Shown one piece after another: positions 18,313-25,962 of a stretch of DNA of 64,000 nt (the first letter of the stretch is position 1; every line of letters starts with the position of its first letter). This stretch comes from Idiomarina sp. (GTDB lineage: Bacteria; Pseudomonadota; Gammaproteobacteria; Enterobacterales; Alteromonadaceae). Made by a program: the position numbers and the translations under genes. The stretch lies in assembly GCA_020832105.1 (NCBI GenBank), contig JAFIFH010000016.1:1-64000 (forward strand), given 5' to 3'. The notes under the pieces were generated by a model. It had not been told where the DNA came from, did no database searches, and saw only the letters and a list, made by a program, of their open reading frames with translations.

Positions 18313-19068
18313 TTAGGGTTGCTCGATAACTTCCGGCAGGCTCGAGGGGCTGGCCACCAGGGTGACCTGATAGGTGGTTAAGTCTGCGTTGTTACGAAAA
18401 ATCACCTCAGACGCTTCAGCGTATTTATCTATCACCGCTCTCAGGTCGAGGCACAATTGCTGAAAGGTTTCAGCTGGCAGCTGCATGGGCTTTACCAGCA
18501 AAACCTGGTTTTCGCCTGGTTGGTCTGCGTTCAGGGCCTGCTTAGCGACATCAAGGTAGTTGTTGATTTGCTGGCGCAACACCCGACTGTTGCGCTTAAA
18601 ACCGAGCGGCGGACTTACCAGAAAGCGAAAGCGATTGCCCGGCGACAGCTCCAGCAGTTCGATGTCTTCGAGCGTGCGTAAGTATTGATAGGTTTCGATC
18701 TCGTCAAGACCAAGCTTAGCCACGACCTCAGTTAATGGCGTCTGCTCATAAAACAAACGGGTAAAAAGGGTAAATAACGCAGGATCCTCAGCAAAAGCAG
18801 CATCCTGACGATCGCTGATATAGGTATGCTCAGCATGTTGTTGGGTAGCGTTGCTGAGCAGTTGCTCCACATTCAAATCGCAAATCTCGGCGAGCATTAA
18901 TAAACGCTGCATCGAGATATCGTCGCCATTGAGCATGCGCTTAATTGTATTTACCGACACGTCAAACTGACGGGCCAAGGCCTGATACTGAATACCACGC
19001 TCGTTCAGGCGCTGCTTGACTTGCTCTAGTGCGCGGGTAATTACGAGCTGATTCATTGATTGTGGCAT
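18313..19068 (-). CDS. XRE-family transcriptional regulator
   Basis: A 251-residue protein with an N-terminal helix-turn-helix (QALARQFDVSVNTIKRMLNG, about residues 28-47) and a long C-terminal domain of about 180 residues. The middle part (PLTEVVAKLGLDEIETYQYLRTLEDIELLELSPGN) looks like a winged helix, so the protein may have two DNA-contacting parts. The last part is a family I cannot name. AGAGGT precedes the ATG at 19068. The 155-bp gap to the divergent M23 gene holds nested repeats that probably are its own operator. Confidence 0.8.
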   Translation of the reverse strand: MPQSMNQLVITRALEQVKQRLNERGIQYQALARQFDVSVNTIKRMLNGDDISMQRLLMLAEICDLNVEQLLSNATQQHAEHTYISDRQDAAFAEDPALFTLFTRLFYEQTPLTEVVAKLGLDEIETYQYLRTLEDIELLELSPGNRFRFLVSPPLGFKRNSRVLRQQINNYLDVAKQALNADQPGENQVLLVKPMQLPAETFQQLCLDLRAVIDKYAEASEVIFRNNADLTTYQVTLVASPSSLPEVIEQP

Positions 19069-19079
19069 GCTGACCTCTG

Positions 19080-19159
19080 GTCAATTCCAGGTTGAGTATC
19101 AAATTTTGAATGGTAGAGAACCAAATAATGATACCCAACGAAGTCCCTTGTCAATTCCA
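19080..19159. promoter_or_regulatory. Nested repeats between the XRE regulator and the M23 gene
   Basis: GTTGAGTATCA (19091-19101) and TGATACCCAAC (19129-19139) form an 11-bp inverted repeat with one mismatch. They are flanked by a perfect 10-bp direct repeat GTCAATTCCA (19080-19089 and 19150-19159). The array sits in the shared promoter region of two divergent genes and is a likely binding site for the XRE protein. Confidence 0.55.
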
Positions 19160-19223
19160 TTGCGCCTGCCTGGGCTCAGGTTTAGTGTAATTCCCAGACA
19201 TTTAATAAGCAGAGGAACGGAGC

Positions 19224-20234
19224 ATGGCGTGGTACTGGCCAATCGTATTGGGGCTTGCAAGTATTTGGGGATTAGCTTTTGCGCTGAGTGCTATGTGGGC
19301 GTATGAGGTGCCGTTTTGGGGTATTCTGCTCGGCTATCTGTTCTTCGCATATGCGTACCGCTCGCTGTTCCGTATACTCAGCGGCAAACCTAAAGAGCCT
19401 GCAGCACGCCATCCTGCCTATGACTGGCCCGCGTCAGGACCTATCGGTCGCTTCGGCAATATTTGGATCGTATTCACCTTCTACCCCACGGCGCTGTTGT
19501 CTGCGATCAATCCATTTCAACTGTCGCAACAGCTGCGCCAGGTAATCGGCCAGGTCCGCGCTGCGTGGCGAATCAAGCGCGCAGGCACAGACCCTGCGAA
19601 CTACCAGACCAAAGTAAGTTATCACTTACCTTTTAAAGGTGAATGGCTGGTGTGCAATGGCGGGCTCACTGAAGCGACGTCACATTCCTGGGGCGTGCTG
19701 GCGCAACGATATGCCTATGACTTTTTTAAAGCGGACGACGAGTACCGACGCCATCGCGGACGCGGTACCAAGCTGACCGACTATTACTGCTACGGTGAAG
19801 ATATACTGGCCGCCGCAGACGGCACCGTCGTGAAAGTCTTCGATGGGGTGAGAGACGCGCCTTTGGTGGGGTATGGGTTTGCGGATTTTCTGTGTCGGCA
19901 CTTTGGCGGCAATCACGTCATCATTAAACATGCTGATGGAGAATACGGATTTTATGCGCACCTGATACCAAGCAGCATCTGCGTGCAGGAGGGGCAGCAG
20001 GTCAAGCAAGGACAAGCTATCGGCCAGTGCGGTCACAGTGGCCACTCGTCTGAACCGCATCTGCACTTTCACCTGCAGGACACGCCCAGCATATTCAGCT
20101 CAATGGGGTTACCAATTCGCTTTTGTGGCGTGCAGTCAGGCGATAGTAATATAGCCGCAGAGAACAGCGAGCAACCACAAGCGATTACACGGGGCATGAG
20201 GGTATGCCGTGTTGCTCGCAAATGGCGGTTATGA
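19224..20234 (+). CDS. M23-family peptidase-like membrane protein
   Basis: A 336-residue protein with two N-terminal membrane helices (about residues 5-50) and another hydrophobic stretch near residue 80, then an M23/LytM-like domain. The domain shows DILAAADGTVVKV, the NHVIIKHADGEYGFYAHL core, GQQVKQGQAIGQCGHSG and the zinc-binding HLHFHL. The usual HxxxD first zinc element is replaced by AQRYAYDFF, a variant seen in some relatives. The last roughly 25 residues, after SGDSNIAAEN, read like non-family sequence and overlap the relic of a DoxX gene in another frame, so the original C-terminus has probably been lost in a deletion. GAGG precedes the ATG. Confidence 0.85.
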   Translation: MAWYWPIVLGLASIWGLAFALSAMWAYEVPFWGILLGYLFFAYAYRSLFRILSGKPKEPAARHPAYDWPASGPIGRFGNIWIVFTFYPTALLSAINPFQLSQQLRQVIGQVRAAWRIKRAGTDPANYQTKVSYHLPFKGEWLVCNGGLTEATSHSWGVLAQRYAYDFFKADDEYRRHRGRGTKLTDYYCYGEDILAAADGTVVKVFDGVRDAPLVGYGFADFLCRHFGGNHVIIKHADGEYGFYAHLIPSSICVQEGQQVKQGQAIGQCGHSGHSSEPHLHFHLQDTPSIFSSMGLPIRFCGVQSGDSNIAAENSEQPQAITRGMRVCRVARKWRL

Positions 20235-20340
20235 ATTTGCATTGAGCTTGTTTGCCGCCACGCTTGCATTAACCTTCTTTGGTGGCGGGCGTCTGGCACT
20301 GGACAATGTTATCGCGCGTAAGCTTAGCCATACTGCTTAA
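20200..20340 (+). pseudogene. C-terminal relic of a DoxX-family membrane protein
   Basis: After a stop codon at 20197-20199 the frame encodes VLLANGGYEFALSLFAATLA followed by LTFFGGGRLALDNVIARKL up to a TAA at 20338-20340. The GGYEFAL helix and the GGGRLALD ending are characteristic of the DoxX family C-terminus. No start and no N-terminal three-quarters are present; the upstream sequence is the end of the M23 gene. A deletion most likely fused the two, leaving only this tail and the terminator after it. Confidence 0.65.
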
Positions 20341-20369
20341 GTGCAGGCAGCATAAAGTATAAAGAGAGG

Positions 20370-20395
20370 AGCACAGCGAAGGCGCTGTGCTTTTT
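20370..20395 (+). terminator. Intrinsic terminator after the DoxX relic
   Basis: AGCACAGCG and CGCTGTGCT pair around AAGG and run into five Ts. It probably served the lost DoxX gene and now closes the M23 transcript, just before the DODA dioxygenase gene. Confidence 0.75.
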
Positions 20396-20414
20396 GCGAA
20401 GGCAAGGAGTAGAC

Positions 20415-21218
20415 ATGACAACCGACATTATTTATCTGTCTCATGGCGGCGGCCCAATGCCGTTAATGGATGACCCCAGCCACAAAGATCTTATTGAGCA
20501 ACTGCAGCACAAAGCCCAGCAACTGCAAAAGCCAGATGCGATTGTGGTGGTCAGTGCACACTGGGAGGCGCAACAGACAACGGTGACATCGTCGCGCAAG
20601 CCTGACTTGATATACGATTACAGTGGCTTCCCCGCCGAAACCTATGAAATCACCTACCCGAGCCCTGGCAGCCCCGAATTCGCCGGGCAAATAGTGCAGG
20701 CATTAAAGAGTGAGGGGATTTCAGCAGCCGAAGACCCACACCGCGGCCTTGATCATGGTGTCTTCGTACCGTTAAAAATCATGTTTCCACAGGCTGATAT
20801 TCCAGTAGTGCAGCTTTCGCTGCTCAGCTCACTTGATGCCCGCGCCCACCTCGAACTCGGCCGTGCCTTACGTGGGTTAAAGGGGCAACATATTCTGCTG
20901 ATTGGTTCAGGTTTTTCGTTCCACAATATGCGCGCTTTTGTCAGAAGCGGTGAGGCACAGGAAGATGCGCAAAACATTGCTTTTGAAGCGTGGCTAGAAG
21001 ACACCTGTTGTAACCCTGATATAAGCGAAGCAACGCGTTACGAACAGCTAGCAAACTGGGATCAAGCCCCGCACGCCCGCTACTGTCACCCACGCGAAGA
21101 GCACTTGCTGCCACTCCATGTTTGTTACGGCATGGCCGGCCAACCAGCGAACGAACACCGCAGCGTACAGGTTCTGGGCAAGCAGGCAACTATGTTACAT
21201 TGGCAGCTTGAAACCTAA
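20415..21218 (+). CDS. DODA-type extradiol ring-cleavage dioxygenase
   Basis: A 267-residue protein of the LigB/DODA family. It starts MTTDIIYLSHGGGP at 20415, where AAGGAG gives a good ribosome site; an upstream in-frame start at 20394 would lie inside the terminator tail. The metal-binding His residues appear in LSHGGGP, VVSAHWEAQ and RGLDHGVFVPL, and VLLIGSGF-like ILLIGSGFSFHNMRAF is the usual closing motif. Such enzymes (YgiD type) open catechol rings such as DOPA with a single metal ion; the real substrate is unknown. It is 16 bp from the next gene and may be co-transcribed. Confidence 0.9.
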   Translation: MTTDIIYLSHGGGPMPLMDDPSHKDLIEQLQHKAQQLQKPDAIVVVSAHWEAQQTTVTSSRKPDLIYDYSGFPAETYEITYPSPGSPEFAGQIVQALKSEGISAAEDPHRGLDHGVFVPLKIMFPQADIPVVQLSLLSSLDARAHLELGRALRGLKGQHILLIGSGFSFHNMRAFVRSGEAQEDAQNIAFEAWLEDTCCNPDISEATRYEQLANWDQAPHARYCHPREEHLLPLHVCYGMAGQPANEHRSVQVLGKQATMLHWQLET

Positions 21219-21234
21219 GGCCGGGCATTAACCC

Positions 21235-21531
21235 ATGCGTAAAACCGACAAGAAAACAGACCGCGAGATCATCAAGCAACTGACCGCTCTTTGCGAAGCC
21301 GCCAAAGACACGCATACCGGCTTTATCTGGCTGACCCATGAGGTCAATTACCAGCGCTTTCCGCAAAGTTTAAAGGTAGTACTGGTGTTTGATGATGAGG
21401 TGTCCGAAGAGGTGCTGTTGAGCGAATTCCGTGATTTGATCCCGAAGGTGCAGGCGGCGCTTGAGCCGGTGATTGGGCAGGTGTTGCCTGCGGCGCAGAT
21501 TGAGGCGCGGCGGGAGCATTCGCTGCATTAG
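21235..21531 (+). CDS. Conserved small cytosolic protein, function unknown
   Basis: A 98-residue protein rich in charged residues (MRKTDKKTDREIIKQLTALC) with the segment GFIWLTHEVNYQRFPQSLKV, which I associate with a conserved gammaproteobacterial family of unknown function sometimes loosely labelled a Fis-family regulator. No helix-turn-helix is evident. It follows the dioxygenase gene by 16 bp. The 250 bp after it hold the promoter of the DUF1653 gene and nothing else that I can see. Confidence 0.7.
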   Translation: MRKTDKKTDREIIKQLTALCEAAKDTHTGFIWLTHEVNYQRFPQSLKVVLVFDDEVSEEVLLSEFRDLIPKVQAALEPVIGQVLPAAQIEARREHSLH

Positions 21532-21781
21532 AATGCAGCTAGAATTCGGGGGCACTATAACATCTAAACAGCACTCTCAAATCCCTGCATAAAACCATGC
21601 ACTCACAGCACTTTCCAAGCGCTAATTTATTGAATTTTATGACGTCTAAGACAATTTAATCGCTGCATTAATTCATGCAAAATGGGCTGTTCTAGCCGTA
21701 AGTAGTGCCGGGTAATGCATCCAATACCACTGACTTGTTAGTTAACCTCGTTCATAAACCCAACATACGGAAGGAAGCCCC

Positions 21782-21997
21782 ATGAAGACCATCGAGCCAG
21801 GTACATATCGGCATTACAAAGGGCCTTTATATGAAGTGATCGACACCGTGCGCCACTCAGAAACTGAAGAGTGGCTTGTGCTTTATCGCCCGCTGTATGG
21901 GGAGGGTAAGTTGTGGGTAAGGCCGTATGAGATGTTTACCGAAATAGTAGAAGTCGATGGCAAGTCAGTGGCGCGCTTTGCTTTGGTAGACGGTTAA
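21782..21997 (+). CDS. DUF1653 family protein
   Basis: A 71-residue protein with the DUF1653 pattern GTYRHYKGPLYEVIDTVRHS, then LVLYRPLYGEGKLWVRPYEMF. The fold is a small beta barrel of unknown function found across Proteobacteria. GGAAGGAAG precedes the ATG. It ends 24 bp before the convergent ImmA/IrrE gene and marks the left edge of the defence island. Confidence 0.92.
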   Translation: MKTIEPGTYRHYKGPLYEVIDTVRHSETEEWLVLYRPLYGEGKLWVRPYEMFTEIVEVDGKSVARFALVDG

Positions 21998-22021
21998 ATT
22001 AATACATATCCAGCAGGTAAA

Positions 22022-23176
22022 TCAAAACTTCAGCTCCGCCTTAGCGAAAGCTTTCAGCTTACTGGGTTGGATACCGATTAGATGTTGGGCGTCCCGCAAC
22101 AGCATTCTTCCGCTTAGGGCTTCACTGGCAACCGCAGCCGCGAGATTTTTGCTGTATCGCGTATTAATCAGCCGAGTGAACGGAGGACCACCGTCTTTTT
22201 GACGCTGATTGTCTTTCTCTCTCTTGAACGCGGCGAGTATCTTGCCATAATGCGCCCAGTACTCAGCTTCAGTAATGAGTTGATGTTCGAGTGCTCTACG
22301 TGCGATAACCCAGTGGCTAACATGAAAGTGTGCAGCTAACTCTGGTAAATTAACCTTCCAGTTATCAACTTCACTCTGCCAAAGCTGACTAAACTCAACA
22401 CCTGGCACCAAAAACTCTGCCGCAACTTTATTGCAGAAAGTCTCCACCGCATTGTCGTTTTTATGGTTTAAATCAGATACACCGGACTCACCAAGCAAAA
22501 GGTGAACGAATTCATGTAGTAATGTGAAAATCTGTGCTTGAGAGACATCCGCCGCATTGACGAAAATAACTGGAGCAGACACATCGGCGATAGCAAACCC
22601 TCGGAACTCCTGAGCGTCCAAAGGTCTGTGTGTATTATTGCCCACCACGCTATTGCGCATCACAAGAATGCCAAGCGCTTCCATGCGCTCAATAAGCTGT
22701 AAGTAGTATTGATGGAACTGTGGAGGTCGAGGCTCTCCCCGATCACTCAGGAGTTCACGTACTTTCGCTAATGCACCCTCAAAATTATCCAGTGTCATAT
22801 CGCCGACCCAGGTCAGTGGTGGTAAACCCTGCTCCAGGCGATAGTCCTGATACCAATCTCTGCGCTCGATAGTGGCACGAATGGTGTCTTTAAGAGCCAG
22901 ACTGAATTGACCAATGGGGTGATCACCAACAGTGCGTAAATCAGGAATCGGGAGCTCTTCATGCGGTGGCGTACTAAGGAACAAATACCCAAAGGGTATA
23001 AAGGTTCTGTCAGCAAATCTCTGCGCTTGCTTGAACGTTGGTTTTTTCTCACCTGCTTCCCAGGCTAGCACTTGGTCCTGTTTAATCTTCAGCTTTTCCG
23101 CAATATCGGACACAGCAAACCCTGCTCTTTCACGAGCCCAAGCCAGAATGCTGGGGTTTACGAGTGCTTCAACCAT
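22022..23176 (-). CDS. XRE helix-turn-helix / ImmA-IrrE metallopeptidase
   Basis: A 384-residue protein joining an N-terminal XRE helix-turn-helix (VSDIAEKLKIKQDQVLAWEAG, about residues 23-43) to an ImmA/IrrE-type zinc peptidase with the motif LLHEFVHLLLGESG near residue 217. Such proteins cut repressors in response to signals (ImmA with phage-like ICEBs1, IrrE in Deinococcus) and are common in mobile and defence loci. It lies 310 bp downstream of the restriction operon on the same strand. It could be the regulator of that operon or an independent toxin-antitoxin-like unit; the sequence does not decide. A DUF4411 partner often found next to this family is absent. Confidence 0.88.
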   Translation of the reverse strand: MVEALVNPSILAWARERAGFAVSDIAEKLKIKQDQVLAWEAGEKKPTFKQAQRFADRTFIPFGYLFLSTPPHEELPIPDLRTVGDHPIGQFSLALKDTIRATIERRDWYQDYRLEQGLPPLTWVGDMTLDNFEGALAKVRELLSDRGEPRPPQFHQYYLQLIERMEALGILVMRNSVVGNNTHRPLDAQEFRGFAIADVSAPVIFVNAADVSQAQIFTLLHEFVHLLLGESGVSDLNHKNDNAVETFCNKVAAEFLVPGVEFSQLWQSEVDNWKVNLPELAAHFHVSHWVIARRALEHQLITEAEYWAHYGKILAAFKREKDNQRQKDGGPPFTRLINTRYSKNLAAAVASEALSGRMLLRDAQHLIGIQPSKLKAFAKAELKF

Positions 23177-23486
23177 GGTTTTACAGACCTTGTTCCTGAA
23201 TCGACTAGCGCCGCAGACTTTGCCTACGGCGCATTAAAAATCACAATACATCATTATAACTTAGTCTGGGAAGGGTTGGTGTGGGTCCGAGGTCAATTGC
23301 TCAGCTCAATGGTGAGGATAGCAGTATTGAGCCTGCAGAACGTTGACTTAATAAGAGTTATCAAGCTAAACAGATAAATTTAATGCAAACCTGAAGAGTA
23401 CAACACTCGGATTCAATTAAATAACCAGTTTAATCGGAGAATTTCACCTACTTAAAACCAAATGAATAAATGAGTAATATGATAAA
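23177..23486 (-). other. 310-bp gap before the ImmA/IrrE gene
   Basis: No gene is visible. Read on the minus strand it holds a perfect TATAAT (complement of 23255-23260) about 80 bp before the ImmA/IrrE start, and then a GCGCCG/CGGCGC hairpin (23208-23232) in the presumed leader. The gene therefore probably has its own promoter and is not simply the last gene of the restriction operon. Confidence 0.4.
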
Positions 23487-25937
23487 TCAGTTGCTGTTGC
23501 CTCTCGCCAATATTTCTTCGTAGACTGAGGGTAATTCATTAAAAACTTTAGCATTCACAAGATGCTTAAGCTGGGTCAACTTAATTGATGCATCAAAAGG
23601 GTGATTGGGTACTCCCTGAATCATGGCACTCAAAAGTAATGGTCTACCTAGCTCAAAAAGATAGTAGCTTTCGTTTGACTTTGACGACCTTCCAGTCTGC
23701 TCTGTCGTCATTTCAGCACGAGTAACTAGGCTTACATGCTTAATTGGCCATACTCTACTGATTTGCACGTGTGCAGAACGATCGTCCCCCACGTCTGCGA
23801 TTGCTAAATACCTGATTTCACTAGCAATGTGTCTTCCATACTTGGTAAGAAACAGATTTTGGGGTAGGTGATACCATTGAGCAGAATTTTGTTTAAACTT
23901 CTCAAAGTAAGCATCTTCTCGATTTTCCCTCCTCCCAAGAGCGATAGTCATCGTAAGGTCAGAATAGAGCTTTTGCGACATTCCGTAATGGGGAATACGA
24001 GCAGCCTCTTTAACGTAAAGATTTTCTGCCATCGCTTCAATGGGATACTGAAGGCTGGCCCCAATTTGTTCGCGTAGGAAATTGGTTAGCCAAGTATCGC
24101 AGGAGTTCGGTAATAGAGGAAAAGCACCGATACCTATCTCCTCGATTGCGTCAGAGTATGGATTTTTTTCAGATCTTTGGTCAAAAAATCCAGGATAGAG
24201 CGCGAATGCGCCAAATACGGGGCGGCTTTTTTGTGAAACTAAGCTTTCTGAGTCTTTTTCTTGTGGACCTGCGCTCTGAGATAGGTGTATTAAGGCATCA
24301 CGATAACGATGCATCTGATTAATCGCTTCGTCAGGAACATAATCAGTAGTTTCGTTATTATCTGCGTCAAAACCTCCACTATCTTTTTTGATTTGGTATT
24401 TGGCGTCGAAGATCCAGATAAATTTCTTGCCAGAATTTTTTCTGTTAGTCTTAGGTAGTGTTACTTCTAAGACAATATCAGGCTTCTGGGTGACCAAGTA
24501 TGAACGAATGTTTTTGCCTTGTTTAGAGAATCTCGGTTCGTGAGCGAGTTTCGCCTTCACGCCATCATCTCGGGTGAATTCAAATGCACCGACAAAGCCA
24601 TCTTTGAGTTGATATTCGAAGAAGTCGTTTAAAGTGAGAGTTACCTTATTCGATGTTTCTAGAATAAAGTCCAACTCTGTCTCTAGTATTCGTTTTATAC
24701 ATAGGAAGCACCAGATTTCATAGATTTCTGCGACGGATTTCATGGATACACTGGATTGATTAGAAAAAATATCTAAGTAGAACTTCAGTTCTTGCCACAC
24801 CCTGTAGACAAGGCTATAACCAGTTTTCTGCTGCAGCACAAGAGACTCACGGTTGGAGCTAGTATATCCACCGACTTCCTTGAAGAAGCTTTGATTTGTT
24901 AATTTTCGCAATGGCTCCTGCCATGAATGAAGCTCATTTAGGAATGCATCTGATAAGCGCTGATTCTCAGGTGCTTCATTATTCTTGCGTAAGCCCCTCT
25001 CGAATATTTCGAGCTGCTTTTTGCTTTGTGTGATTACCATTTTTATGAACCTGTTCTCCGGAGTATCCACACTGAGTTGCTTTTTTCTTACTTGATAGCG
25101 CTTATTATACTGCCGAGTAGCGAAATCTTCGTTGATTCTAGCTTCAAGTTTGTGAGGAATCCGCCCCTTCAACCGAGCTGCTTTGTTGAAAAAAACCTGC
25201 GGTTGGAGTCGACTATGCGGAGCTTGGGCAATTACTTTTAAACCTAGTTCGAGACGTTCATGAAGTTGGCTGAAGTTTGCCAACCACATTAATGGGAAGT
25301 GGCCACGTTGCATCCCTTTTGCCGCATCCTGCTCTGTTTTTTCAACTAAGCTAAACCGCCACAAAGGAAAGGTTTGGTCGATCACTTGGTACATAGCTGA
25401 CAAATCTTGATGCAGAATCATTTTAGTTGGAAGAATTTCGAGGGATATGTTGGACCTGTTTGTTTGTCCATTTTCCTCAAACTCTAGTGGTAATAATAAC
25501 CAACCGACATCGTTCCCCGTGCTGATATTTCCCGTTAGTCTAGCTGGCAAACCTGCTCGTTCAGGAACGAAGCGAAAAGCATCGTTTATACGTTTGCTTC
25601 GATGTGTTAGCCGAGCATATTTGGTTGGTAGAAAAAATATCCATTCGAACTGATACTGAGTATTCTCAAAAAATAATGATTCATTTAATGGTAACTCTTC
25701 AATTTTGTTTGGGTCTGGGTGAGCTTCAAGATTCTCAATTTGTCCAAGTACAAACTGATCGAGGATCACTACAGGAGGTGAAAAGCGAACATGTGATCTA
25801 GAATGAAAAGTAGCTTGCGAAAAACTCGGCGCTCGCTTTTCCAAAGTTCTTTTATACACTTGCTGGCGTCTTTCGATATCGTTAGACCATACCGAAAATT
25901 CAAACTGAAGAGTTCTCAGTCGCAGTAATTCAGGCAT
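23487..25937 (-). CDS. DUF2357 PD-(D/E)XK nuclease, McrC-like partner
   Basis: An 816-residue protein. The large N-terminal part matches DUF2357 proteins, which accompany McrB-like ATPases. A PD-(D/E)XK nuclease core is visible in the C-terminal half: PDIVLEVTLP, then IWIFDAKYQIKK (the DAK catalytic pair), near residues 495-525. This subunit should cut DNA when the ATPase next to it translocates or signals target binding, as McrC and LlaJI.R2 do. GAAGAGGA precedes the ATG at 25937. The gene lies 25 bp after the ATPase gene and is clearly richer in A+T than the core genes, a sign of transfer. Confidence 0.85.
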   Translation of the reverse strand: MPELLRLRTLQFEFSVWSNDIERRQQVYKRTLEKRAPSFSQATFHSRSHVRFSPPVVILDQFVLGQIENLEAHPDPNKIEELPLNESLFFENTQYQFEWIFFLPTKYARLTHRSKRINDAFRFVPERAGLPARLTGNISTGNDVGWLLLPLEFEENGQTNRSNISLEILPTKMILHQDLSAMYQVIDQTFPLWRFSLVEKTEQDAAKGMQRGHFPLMWLANFSQLHERLELGLKVIAQAPHSRLQPQVFFNKAARLKGRIPHKLEARINEDFATRQYNKRYQVRKKQLSVDTPENRFIKMVITQSKKQLEIFERGLRKNNEAPENQRLSDAFLNELHSWQEPLRKLTNQSFFKEVGGYTSSNRESLVLQQKTGYSLVYRVWQELKFYLDIFSNQSSVSMKSVAEIYEIWCFLCIKRILETELDFILETSNKVTLTLNDFFEYQLKDGFVGAFEFTRDDGVKAKLAHEPRFSKQGKNIRSYLVTQKPDIVLEVTLPKTNRKNSGKKFIWIFDAKYQIKKDSGGFDADNNETTDYVPDEAINQMHRYRDALIHLSQSAGPQEKDSESLVSQKSRPVFGAFALYPGFFDQRSEKNPYSDAIEEIGIGAFPLLPNSCDTWLTNFLREQIGASLQYPIEAMAENLYVKEAARIPHYGMSQKLYSDLTMTIALGRRENREDAYFEKFKQNSAQWYHLPQNLFLTKYGRHIASEIRYLAIADVGDDRSAHVQISRVWPIKHVSLVTRAEMTTEQTGRSSKSNESYYLFELGRPLLLSAMIQGVPNHPFDASIKLTQLKHLVNAKVFNELPSVYEEILARGNSN

Positions 25938-25962
25938 TCCTCTTCCCTATAGCGCTCAAATT

